Source: Alphaproteobacteria bacterium
GTDB taxonomy: Bacteria; Pseudomonadota; Alphaproteobacteria; GCA-2731375
Assembly (NCBI GenBank): GCA_029936195.1
Contig: JAPYUH010000016.1
Location: 1-32,723 of the forward strand
DNA length: 32,723 bases
Reading direction: 5' to 3'
Shown here: positions 1-7,049 of the stretch, piece by piece
Position numbering within the stretch: position 1 is the first letter of the stretch
Layout: the number at the start of each line of letters is the position of its first letter
Notes under the pieces: model-generated
Seen by the model: only the letters and a program-made list of their open reading frames with translations
The model's database searches: none
What the model was told of the DNA's origin: nothing
Program-made: the position numbers and the translations under genes

Positions 1-11
1 TGGATTTTATA

Positions 12-91
12 CGGTGACGTTATACGTATATTAACTCGCTATATTGTTGATCTAGCCACGCCTTTACAATCATAAAATTATAACGTCACCG
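12..91. repeat. 13-bp inverted repeat pair in AT-rich intergenic DNA
   Basis: CGGTGACGTTATA (12-24) is matched exactly by its reverse complement TATAACGTCACCG (79-91), with a 54-base AT-rich spacer between them. The pair lies downstream of the dioxygenase gene on the minus strand, so it may belong to a gene to the left of the window. The spacer is too long for a classical terminator. Paired operator sites or the ends of a small element are both possible. Nothing else is recognisable in 1-117. Confidence 0.55.
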
Positions 92-117
92 AATTAAAAA
101 TTGCGGCGCGGTACTGG

Positions 118-894
118 TTAGGGCGCCGTCAGGCAATCGTCGGGCAGGACAGACAATGGCGTGAAATCCCTGTGGGCGATATACGCCGGGCGCTTGAAAC
201 GGCGGATGGCATTGTCCGTGCGGTTGTAGGTGACATAGACGATCAGGCGGTCCCAAGGCGACATATTGGGCGGCGAGCCGTGCACCAATGTGCCGTGAAA
301 GAAAAAGCCCGAGCCCGGCGGACCCTTGGGCGCCGCGATGCCGCCCCGTTCAATCAACCGCGCCACGGTGTCCTGGTCCAGGGTCCAAAGTGGGTAAGAC
401 GTTGTCTCAACGTCATGACCGGCGCCCAGTACGCCGCTCTTATGGCTTTTCGGTACGATATAAAGCGGCCCGTTGAATTCGTTCACTTCGTCCAGAAAGA
501 CGGCCAGATTCATGGCCCGGGCCTCGGGCATGTCGTCGTCGCGCTGCCAGGTGCCGTAGTCCTGGTGCCATTGCCAGACATCGCCGTCAAAGGCGGCCTT
601 GCCGTTCAACTTGAACTGATGAATATAGACATCGCCGCCCAGCAATTGCCGGGCCGGTTCCAGGATCCGGGGGTGGCTGACAAAGCGGCGATAGACATCG
701 TTGTAGGTATGGGTGGCAAAGGCGGTGCGCACCACGTCGCCGCTCTTCTCCCGCACGATCTCGGGGCGGCGTTCGGCAAATATCGCCGGGATTTCGCCTT
801 TCAGGACCGCCAGTTCCTCCACGTTGAACAGGTCAGGGACAAAGATGAAACCTTCATCCTCGAATTGCCGGACCTCCTCGGCGCTCAAAAGCAT
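118..894 (-). CDS. Phytanoyl-CoA dioxygenase (PhyH)/EctD-like Fe(II)/2-oxoglutarate oxygenase
   Basis: This is a 258-residue non-haem iron, 2-oxoglutarate-dependent hydroxylase of the PhyH superfamily. The first metal ligands are H110 and D112 in WHQDYGTW, the distal His is H205 in LVHGSP, and R216 lies 11 residues later, where the family binds 2-oxoglutarate. WHQDYGTW followed by DDDMPEAR resembles the ectoine hydroxylase signature, but no ectoine genes are nearby, so the substrate is unknown. The track ORF starts at 999; I chose the ATG at 894 because the extra residues overlap the GMC gene and carry no domain. That ATG lies 2 nt after the TAG of the GMC oxidoreductase, which implies translational coupling. 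The two may oxidise the same compound in succession, by inference. Confidence 0.85.
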   Translation of the reverse strand: MLLSAEEVRQFEDEGFIFVPDLFNVEELAVLKGEIPAIFAERRPEIVREKSGDVVRTAFATHTYNDVYRRFVSHPRILEPARQLLGGDVYIHQFKLNGKAAFDGDVWQWHQDYGTWQRDDDMPEARAMNLAVFLDEVNEFNGPLYIVPKSHKSGVLGAGHDVETTSYPLWTLDQDTVARLIERGGIAAPKGPPGSGFFFHGTLVHGSPPNMSPWDRLIVYVTYNRTDNAIRRFKRPAYIAHRDFTPLSVLPDDCLTAP

Positions 895-896
895 GC

Positions 897-2603
897 CTAA
901 TGTCCTTCCAGTATGGCATCGGCGATCTTCTCCGCCGTCATCAGGGTTGGAATATTTGTATTGGCGCAGGGCACCACGGGAAACAGCGAGGCATCGCAAA
1001 CCCGTAACCCGTCCACGCCCCGAACCCGCCCGGCGTTGTTAGTCACGGCCTTGGGGTCATCGTCGGCGCCCATGCGGCAGGAGCACGAAGCATGCCAAAC
1101 CCCGACGGCGGCCTGTTTGACGAAGGCCTCCAACGCCGCGTCGTCCCGCAGCAATTGCGGCAGGGTGAAATCTTCCAGGATCAGGTTATTCATCAAAAAG
1201 CGCCGCAAAGGGCCGGGTCCGTCCAGTAATTTCGCCATCACGCCGGTGAGTAATTTGTTCTTGCCGTTGACTTCGCCCACCTGGCGAACCTTGTCGGAAT
1301 AACTGGCCGGAAAGGGGTCGGAGGTGGCTTCCCGCATGGCCGGCAAGGCGTGAATGGCGGCCATGCGATGGACCGCGTCTTTCAAACGGTCCAGATCGCG
1401 CTGATCCGACAGAAGATTGAATTCCACGGTCGGCTCGTCCCTCCAATCCGCACTGTTCAACTTGACCTGTCCGGTTTCCGAATAGGTCTTGTTGACGAAT
1501 ATGACCATGGAGGCGATCTGCTCCCCCACCGCGTGCCAGGACGATTTGGACGAGGCGGCGACGAACATATCGCCCTGGGGAATACCTTCCAATCCGGAGG
1601 AATAACGCAAGCCGACCAGGATATGGCGGCGGGTATAATCGTTGATCCGCGCATGTGGCTTGATGAACGAAGCCACGGCGATGGAGGGGTGATCCATCAA
1701 CCCCTGGCCCACCCCGGGAACATCCGCCCGCACATCAATTCCCAGTTCACCCAAGGCCATGGCCGGGCCGATGCCGGCGCGAAGCAGATGCGCCGGTGAA
1801 TGAATGGCGCCGGAGGAGAGTATGATTTCGTTGCCGCGGAATTCCTGCTCCCGCCCCTTGACCATTGCCTTGACGCCGACACAGCGTTTGCCCTCGAACA
1901 ACAACTCCTTGACTTGGGTTCGGGTGGAGATGGTCAGATTTTCCCGCAGCCGGGTGCCGGGATCGAGATAGCCGATGGCGGCCGAGACCCTGCGTTCATA
2001 GGCGTTGGACATCGGGGTGGGAAAATAGCCGTCCTCGAAAAATCCGTTCTGATCCGGCAAAAACTTGAAGCCCGCCTCCTCGAACGCCTTGGCGACGGCC
2101 GTGGCATGACCGTTCCATTGGTCGGGCATGATGCGGCGAATGGGAATGCGGCCCTCGTTACCGTGAAAGTCGTCGTCGTAATCCATGTCACGTTCGACTT
2201 TTTTGAAATAGGGCAGCACCGTATCCCAATTCCAGCCCGCCGCGCCCCGGCGCTCCCATTCATTGAAATCCGTGGGCGCGCCGCGGTTGGCCATCTGGCC
2301 GTTGATCGACGAGCCGCCGCCCAGAACGCGGGCCTGTTCGTACTTGCGCAGGCGGGGTCGGTCCACGTCCGGGTTGTTGTGGGAGATCACTTCCGTGGTC
2401 ACCTTGAGGTCATTCCAGATGAAGCGTTGGTCCAGATACGCCGTGCCGGGATAGCTGTCCAAAATCTCTTCCGGCACGTCGCCGTGAGGGGTGTCCTGCC
2501 CGGCCTCGCACAACAGAACTTGATTGCCGCCGCGCGCCGACAGCCGGTTCGCCAACACCGAGCCAGCCGATCCTCCCCCGACAATAATGTAATCGTACAC
2601 CAT
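897..2603 (-). CDS. GMC-family FAD-dependent oxidoreductase (choline dehydrogenase-like)
   Basis: This 568-residue flavoprotein belongs to the glucose-methanol-choline family and oxidises an alcohol to an aldehyde or ketone. The N-terminal Rossmann dinucleotide-binding motif VGGGSAGSVLANRLS starts near residue 8. The GMC signatures RVLGGGSSINGQ (near residue 90) and EIILSSGAIHSPAHL follow. The catalytic His is in GVWHASCSCRMG near the C-terminus, with the partner Asn in PCANTNIPT. Length is normal. The ATG at 2603 is preceded by GAGGAG, which overlaps the stop region of the upstream small membrane-protein gene. The PhyH gene follows 2 nt after its stop. No betaine or choline genes are adjacent, so BetA is not claimed. 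There is no signal peptide, so a cytoplasmic or membrane-associated enzyme is expected. Confidence 0.9.
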   Translation of the reverse strand: MVYDYIIVGGGSAGSVLANRLSARGGNQVLLCEAGQDTPHGDVPEEILDSYPGTAYLDQRFIWNDLKVTTEVISHNNPDVDRPRLRKYEQARVLGGGSSINGQMANRGAPTDFNEWERRGAAGWNWDTVLPYFKKVERDMDYDDDFHGNEGRIPIRRIMPDQWNGHATAVAKAFEEAGFKFLPDQNGFFEDGYFPTPMSNAYERRVSAAIGYLDPGTRLRENLTISTRTQVKELLFEGKRCVGVKAMVKGREQEFRGNEIILSSGAIHSPAHLLRAGIGPAMALGELGIDVRADVPGVGQGLMDHPSIAVASFIKPHARINDYTRRHILVGLRYSSGLEGIPQGDMFVAASSKSSWHAVGEQIASMVIFVNKTYSETGQVKLNSADWRDEPTVEFNLLSDQRDLDRLKDAVHRMAAIHALPAMREATSDPFPASYSDKVRQVGEVNGKNKLLTGVMAKLLDGPGPLRRFLMNNLILEDFTLPQLLRDDAALEAFVKQAAVGVWHASCSCRMGADDDPKAVTNNAGRVRGVDGLRVCDASLFPVVPCANTNIPTLMTAEKIADAILEGH

Positions 2604-2618
2604 ACCCTTAATCGCTCC

Positions 2619-3206
2619 TCAATCTTCCTCTGCCACATAGTAAAGCACGAATTCCTGCGCCAGACCTTCAATTTGACGCGCCGACCGGGACAGATGGGAA
2701 ATGGAAATATGCACCGAGGGATAACCCTCCGCCTGTTTCTGGAATTTGCCCAACTGCGGTGAAATCAGATTCAGAAAGCCGACGGAATTGCGCACATACG
2801 TCCGCGCCTCTTCATCCAGTTGTCCCGGATCCACGGCGATCATTAGCACCCGCCGCATCAAGGTCGCGTTCGCCGCCCCCATGCCGATTACCGCCGACCA
2901 GGGGATCGTCCCCAGCAGCGGCCGTTGGCAATAGATGCCCTTGCCGTCAAAGACGATTACGGGTTTGCGGTCAAACGCCATCTGCAATAACAGGAACGCC
3001 ACGAACAGGCAGATCAGGATGGCCAGAATATTAACCCAGCTCAGTTCCGCCAGTACAAAACCGCCCGCCCCCTCCGCGCCGTCAGTCTGCAGGGTCATGC
3101 CAATGCCAAACAGGCAGGGGATGATCAAGACCCCCAGTTTCGCCTTGGAGGGATAGATATTGACCGGATCGGGCGGCGGCCCGCTATTTTGCTTCTCAAC
3201 CGGCAT
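2619..3206 (-). CDS. Small membrane protein, STM3941-like
   Basis: The 195-residue product has two hydrophobic segments, around residues 23-40 (GVLIIPCLFGIGM) and 55-75 (ILAILICLFVAFLLL). A compact soluble domain containing VFDGKGIYCQRP and TIPWSAVIGMG follows. This layout, two membrane helices and then a PH-like domain with an I-P-W strand, resembles the STM3941 family, whose function is unknown. The track start at 3272 gives an extra 22 polar residues; I prefer the ATG at 3206, which has GGGGAAAGG upstream. It is the first gene of the unit with the GMC oxidoreductase and PhyH dioxygenase, with 15 nt between its stop and the next start. Confidence 0.65.
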   Translation of the reverse strand: MPVEKQNSGPPPDPVNIYPSKAKLGVLIIPCLFGIGMTLQTDGAEGAGGFVLAELSWVNILAILICLFVAFLLLQMAFDRKPVIVFDGKGIYCQRPLLGTIPWSAVIGMGAANATLMRRVLMIAVDPGQLDEEARTYVRNSVGFLNLISPQLGKFQKQAEGYPSVHISISHLSRSARQIEGLAQEFVLYYVAEED

Positions 3207-3310
3207 GCGGCCGCCTTTCCCCGTGAATCTGTCTGAGTGATTTGGCTGATCATAGCTATTCGGCGATATCATCGCTACTCTGCCTTCTCGTATAAAAAAG
3301 GGGGCGGAAA
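3207..3310. promoter_or_regulatory. Divergent intergenic region between the STM3941/GMC/PhyH unit and the SDR gene
   Basis: The genes on either side are transcribed away from each other, so promoters for both must lie in these 104 bases or inside the flanking genes. A weak plus-strand pair, TTGGCT (3242-3247) and GATATC (3265-3270) with 17-bp spacing, is the best I can see. The SDR start has a strong GGGGGCGG ribosome site just upstream of 3311. The promoter assignment is inference from gene orientation. Confidence 0.35.
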
Positions 3311-4084
3311 ATGCAATTGGATAGCCAAGTAGCGCTTGTGACCGGCGCGGGAAGCGGTATCGGCGCCGCCGTCGCCCTGGCCATGGCAGCGGCCGGGGCG
3401 CGGGTGGTTTGCGCCGATATTAATTCCGAAGCGGCACATGCCACGGCCGAAAAGGCCGGGTCCGATAGTCTTGCCCTGACGGCGGATGTTGGCGATGTGG
3501 CCGCAATCGAGGCCATGCTGGATGCGGCCAGTGAAAGATTTGGCAAATTGGATATCATCGTCAACAACGCCGGCGTCACCCGCAAGGCGGATATCATGGA
3601 CCTGACCGAGGCCGACTGGGACCGCATTCACCGGGTCAACGCCAAGGGCGTCTTCTTCTGCCTGCAGGGCGCCGCCCGGCGCATGATCAGCGGCAATGGC
3701 GGCGGCCGCATCATCAACATGGCGTCCATCGCCGGGCGCGGCTATCGGGGCACCTCGAACGCCGCCTATGCGGCCTCGAAAGGCGCGGTCATCGCCCTAA
3801 CCAAAACCGCCGCGCAGCAGCTGGCCCGCCATGACATCACGGTCAATGCGATCTGTCCCGGCGTCACCCGCACGGACCTGCTGGAGCAGGTCTTCACCGC
3901 CATGCAGAAAAGCCAGGACATCTCCAGAGAAGAGGCAGAGGCCCGCGCCGCCCGGCCGATCCCCTTGCAGCGCATCAACGAACCGGAAGATATCGCCGCC
4001 ATGGCCGTGTTCCTGGCCTCTCCCGGCGCCCGCAATATCACCGGCCAGGCCTACAACGTCGATGGCGGCCTGATCATGAGCTGA
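3311..4084 (+). CDS. Short-chain dehydrogenase/reductase (SDR), FabG/glucose-dehydrogenase type
   Basis: This is a classical 257-residue NAD(P)-dependent SDR that oxidises or reduces a hydroxyl/keto group. The cofactor motif TGAGSGIG is at residues 11-18, the NNAG motif is near residue 90, and the catalytic pair is in YAASK near residue 155, with the usual Ser upstream in NMASIAG. The C-terminal NITGQAYNVDGG is typical of the family. An acidic residue at the end of beta-strand 2 (VVCADIN) suggests NAD(H) preference, by inference. GGGGGCGG lies just before the ATG. It is divergent from the GMC/PhyH unit, so it may act on the same substrate set, but the substrate cannot be read from the sequence. 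Confidence 0.92.
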   Translation: MQLDSQVALVTGAGSGIGAAVALAMAAAGARVVCADINSEAAHATAEKAGSDSLALTADVGDVAAIEAMLDAASERFGKLDIIVNNAGVTRKADIMDLTEADWDRIHRVNAKGVFFCLQGAARRMISGNGGGRIINMASIAGRGYRGTSNAAYAASKGAVIALTKTAAQQLARHDITVNAICPGVTRTDLLEQVFTAMQKSQDISREEAEARAARPIPLQRINEPEDIAAMAVFLASPGARNITGQAYNVDGGLIMS

Positions 4085-4179
4085 ATGCAATTATGAACTG
4101 AACGAAGGCCGGCGATGCAGGGATTGCTGAACAACCTCACGGACGGCGTGGCACAGGTTAATCCGGCCGAGGCTATTCC

Positions 4180-4338
4180 GTGGCCCTGTCGCTGTTGTTT
4201 TTCCTGCCAGCCGTTATTGCTTTCCCGCGCGGCCATCCCCGGCGTTGGGCCATCGTCATCCTGCTTCTTGCCCTGGGCTGGACGGGGGTCGGCTGGTTGG
4301 TGGCCTTGATCTGGTCTCTGTCGGCGACCAGGAGATGA
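4180..4338 (+). CDS. Small superinfection-immunity-like membrane protein, possibly frameshifted at its 5' end
   Basis: This reading frame is too short for the ORF track: 52 residues from a GTG at 4180 to a TGA at 4336-4338. The sequence LLFFLPAVIAF, then GHPRRWAIVILLLALGWTGVGWLVALIW, matches the two-helix layout and the GWTG(I/V)GW core of the phage T4 Imm-like superinfection immunity family. The frame is closed 6 codons upstream of the GTG by TAA (4159-4161). In another frame, an ATG at 4115 with a plausible GAAGG site encodes MQGLLNNLTDGVAQVNPAEA, which could be the original N-terminus joined by a frameshift near 4175. It is therefore either a GTG-started mini-protein or a frameshifted gene. 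Members of this family are common on chromosomes and need not imply a phage. Confidence 0.6.
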   Translation: MALSLLFFLPAVIAFPRGHPRRWAIVILLLALGWTGVGWLVALIWSLSATRR

Positions 4339-4368
4339 CATCAGGATTTCGACTATCTGGGCCTGTAT

Positions 4369-4405
4369 CCCGACGCCGTCCATCCGGCTGGACACAGGCG
4401 TCGGG
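4369..4405. terminator. Strong hairpin between convergent fragments
   Basis: CCCGACGCC (4369-4377) pairs with GGCGTCGGG (4397-4405). Inside it GTCCA (4378-4382) pairs with TGGAC (4389-4393), giving a 14-bp stem interrupted only by a 3-nt bulge. It lies after the stop of the plus-strand immunity-like gene and after the stop of the minus-strand EAL fragment. This suits a bidirectional terminator, although there is no long T tract. Confidence 0.55.
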
Positions 4406-4418
4406 GGTTGATCCGGCG

Positions 4419-4601
4419 CTATTGCGCGGCCGCGGCACGTCCACGTTCCGCCGGCCGCCAGCCGGTGATGTCCCGGATCGGTCTGCCGAACAGATAGCCC
4501 TGGCCATATTGCACCCCTACATCGCACAGGAACCGCGCCGAAGCCTCCGTCTCGACCATTTCGCCGACGGTATCGACATCCCGCATGCCCTTGAACGCCA
4601 T
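4419..4601 (-). pseudogene. C-terminal remnant of an EAL-domain (c-di-GMP phosphodiesterase-type) protein
   Basis: The 60-residue frame contains VDTVGEMVETEASARFL and then VGVQYGQGYLFGRP. These are the last two conserved blocks of an EAL domain (the helix with E-x-V-E and the terminal G-x-x-x-(G/A)QG(Y/F)xFGRP). The rest of the domain, including the EAL motif itself and all catalytic residues, is absent. Homology stops at about 4600, exactly where a plus-strand histidine-kinase fragment begins, so the gene has been cut by a rearrangement. The natural stop (TAG, 4419-4421) is kept. It is certainly non-functional as a phosphodiesterase. Confidence 0.75.
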
Positions 4602-5238
4602 TATCGGCTTTGCCCAAATTATCAGCCGCGAGTTGATGGGCCAGGTTTCCGACCAGCGCTATCGTTCCTACGCCTCGGATATTGAAAGCAGCGGCCGCCA
4701 TCTATTGGGCGTGATTGATGAAGTGCTGGATCTGGTGCGGGTACAGACCGGCGATCTGGAATTTACCGATAGTGAATTTGAGTTCGCCCAAGTGATAGAC
4801 AAATGCTGTGAAACCGTGGACAGCCTGGCCCACGCCCGCCACGTTGAATTGATCCGGGAACTGCCCGCGGGCGGCATGATGGTTCGGGCCGAACACGGCC
4901 GCATGCGCCAGGTGACCGTCGCCCTGCTGCCCAACTGTATCGCCCTGGTCGGCGGCGGCGGACGGGTGCATGCACAGTTTTCCAAGTCCGCCCAGGCGCA
5001 GCCCATGCTATTGATCCGCGCCACCGGCAGCACCGTATCGCCGGAACGCATGACCTTGGCGCTGGGACCCCTTGACGGCCTTCCCACCGGCCACGGCGCC
5101 GAACGCCTTGGCATTGGCTATGGCCTGCCCATCGCCCGCCGCCTGGTGGAACTGCACGGCGGCCAATTACAGGTTGGCGGACCGAAGGCGGAAAAAGCCC
5201 ACATCATCCTGACCCTGCCGGCCGAGCGTTTGCTGTAA
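4585..5238 (+). pseudogene. Headless, degenerate sensor histidine kinase fragment
   Basis: The 217-residue frame begins inside a HisKA domain. RMPLNAIIGFAQII corresponds to the RTPLNAIIGF segment just after the phosphoacceptor His, and the next block (YASDIESSGRHLLGVIDEVLDL) is the second dimerisation helix. The H-box His and everything N-terminal to it are missing. The ATPase domain is also eroded. The N-box keeps one Asn (LLPNCIALV). The G1 box reads RATGSTVSPE, so the ATP-binding Asp and the second Gly are lost. The G2 box (GYGLPIARRLVELHGGQL) is good. In-frame codons upstream (SPTVSTS) show no kinase similarity. I call it a pseudogene; a residual dimerising or regulatory role cannot be excluded. 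Confidence 0.7.
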
Positions 5239-5305
5239 CAGAAAACTTCTGTGCTTCCGGACCCACTCCCCTATGATCGCGAACAGCATATAGGGATATC
5301 CCGCC

Positions 5306-6988
5306 ATGAAGAAAGCCGCCCTTGCCGCCCTGTTGGCGACCACCGTGATCTTCGCCCCCTGGCGCGTCGCCGAAGCTACGAATTTTCTCCACGGTCAAAG
5401 GTTGTATTCTCTGGGCGACTACCCAGGCGCCATGGTCATCTGGCGGGACTTGGCCCTGCAGGGCGACGCCCGGGCCCAATACAGCCTGGCGGTGATGTAT
5501 CAAAAAGGCCATGGCGTCACGCTGGATAAAGTGAAAGCCCGGGAATGGGCCCGCCGGGCCGCGGACCAGGATTATGAACCGGGCCGGCGCTTATTCGAAC
5601 AATTGCAGGCAGGCGCGAAGATCGCCGGCGGCAATAAACCACGCAAACCGGCGGGCCAATTGTCCGAGCTGGAGCGCACGAAGGCGGCGGTCGAGGATCT
5701 GCTGGCGCAGATCGGCGGCAAGATCGCCCGCGACGGCGCCTTGCACCATGGGCAACTGCAGGCCGAAAAACTGGATGACGCCATTCAGATCACCATTCCC
5801 GACATCATGATCCAGTCGTCCGACGGCGGCGCGTTCGAACTGGGTGATGTTCTGGCCCACGTCAGGCATGTGGACCAGCGTTACGATGATATCACCCTGG
5901 CCCTGCCCGGAGAAATACGCTTCCGTAACAGCGGCGGCACCAGTGGCCGCATCACAATTGCCAATCGCTTGGCAAAATTGCGTTGGGACCGTCGCGTGGA
6001 AACCAGCACCGAGTTTGAATTCCGCTTCGGCCAAATCACCTTCCTATCCGATGACAATGGCGAATTGGGCCGCATCGCGGAAATTCTCGCCCAGGCCCAG
6101 GTGGTTGAGGCGCAGGAGCTATGGACCGGGCCCATGGCATTCTCCCTCACCGGGTTGAACATGACCAACTTCGAGCAAGCCCAGCTGAGCGTAGACAGCG
6201 CCAGGGTGGATTTGGACCTGCGGGGTCTGGATCTGCATGCCTACGCCAGGAATTCGGCATCGCCGGGGCGGAACGGCACTGCGGGTACCGCGGCCATGCC
6301 GCCGCTGGAGACGCTTCTGACCATGGCCAGCGGCCTCGGCCTGCGGACCAGGATCGCCGGTCTGTCCTGGCAAAGTCCGGCCCAGGGGGCCTTTCAACTA
6401 GCGGCGGCGGACTATGGCGTATCGCTATCCAGTCCGGACCGGAAATTATTGAATTTGACCCTGACCGCCCGGCACGACGGCCTGTCGGGTACCGGCAGCG
6501 CCGCGCCCGAGGCCATGGTGCCACGACATATGAATGTGGCATTGAACCTAAGTAACCTGCCCATCGATACACTGGTCAGCGTCGGCGTGGCAGCGGCGGT
6601 CGAGGTCATGCTGCTGGGACAGGTGACCTCCGGACAGGAGGTCTTCAACCGGCTGCGGCGTGAATTGAGTGCGGCTGCTACGGTGCTGCGCCTGAAACGT
6701 GCCGATGTTGCCGCCCAGGACTACAATATTGCCTTTGACTTCACCTTGCGCGCCGACGGGGCCGCCAAGGCCGGCGTTGTTGGCGGTGGCAATCTGCGCA
6801 TTGCGGGCCTGAAAAAAATTCTGGGCGCCTTCGGCATCGGGGAACAGCCCCCCCTCGCCGCCCTCTCGAAAATGGGCAGGCCGGTGACCGGCGGCCCAGG
6901 CGTCTCTTTCGCCATTGCCGTCCGGCCCGATGGCCAACTGACGATCAATGGCGACGCGTTTACCTCCCTGGCGCCATTCCAAAAATAA
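5306..6988 (+). CDS. Exported Sel1-repeat protein of unknown function
   Basis: The 560-residue protein has a signal peptide (MKKAALAALLATTVIFAPW..., probable cleavage after VAEA near residue 24). One or two Sel1/TPR-like repeats follow (GDYPGAMVIWRDLALQGD, then AQYSLAVMYQKGHGV with KAREWARRAADQ). From about residue 110 onward there is a long beta-rich region with no motif I recognise, containing DITLALPGEIRF and a glycine-rich C-terminal part. It is probably periplasmic. Sel1 repeats usually mediate protein-protein contacts. The start has only a weak ribosome site, but the signal peptide fixes the N-terminus. It lies between the kinase remnant and the antiporter gene, with no clear functional link to either. 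Confidence 0.75.
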   Translation: MKKAALAALLATTVIFAPWRVAEATNFLHGQRLYSLGDYPGAMVIWRDLALQGDARAQYSLAVMYQKGHGVTLDKVKAREWARRAADQDYEPGRRLFEQLQAGAKIAGGNKPRKPAGQLSELERTKAAVEDLLAQIGGKIARDGALHHGQLQAEKLDDAIQITIPDIMIQSSDGGAFELGDVLAHVRHVDQRYDDITLALPGEIRFRNSGGTSGRITIANRLAKLRWDRRVETSTEFEFRFGQITFLSDDNGELGRIAEILAQAQVVEAQELWTGPMAFSLTGLNMTNFEQAQLSVDSARVDLDLRGLDLHAYARNSASPGRNGTAGTAAMPPLETLLTMASGLGLRTRIAGLSWQSPAQGAFQLAAADYGVSLSSPDRKLLNLTLTARHDGLSGTGSAAPEAMVPRHMNVALNLSNLPIDTLVSVGVAAAVEVMLLGQVTSGQEVFNRLRRELSAAATVLRLKRADVAAQDYNIAFDFTLRADGAAKAGVVGGGNLRIAGLKKILGAFGIGEQPPLAALSKMGRPVTGGPGVSFAIAVRPDGQLTINGDAFTSLAPFQK

Positions 6989-7049
6989 CTGTCGGAATTT
7001 TGTCCCAAGATTAAAACGACCGACCGCAACGGAGAGCAACCGCAACAAA

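Noticed and set aside
4115-4309. 64-residue ORF as an independent gene
   Set aside because: After about residue 21 it becomes a Cys/Pro-rich shadow of the immunity-like protein frame. Only its start may belong to a real gene.
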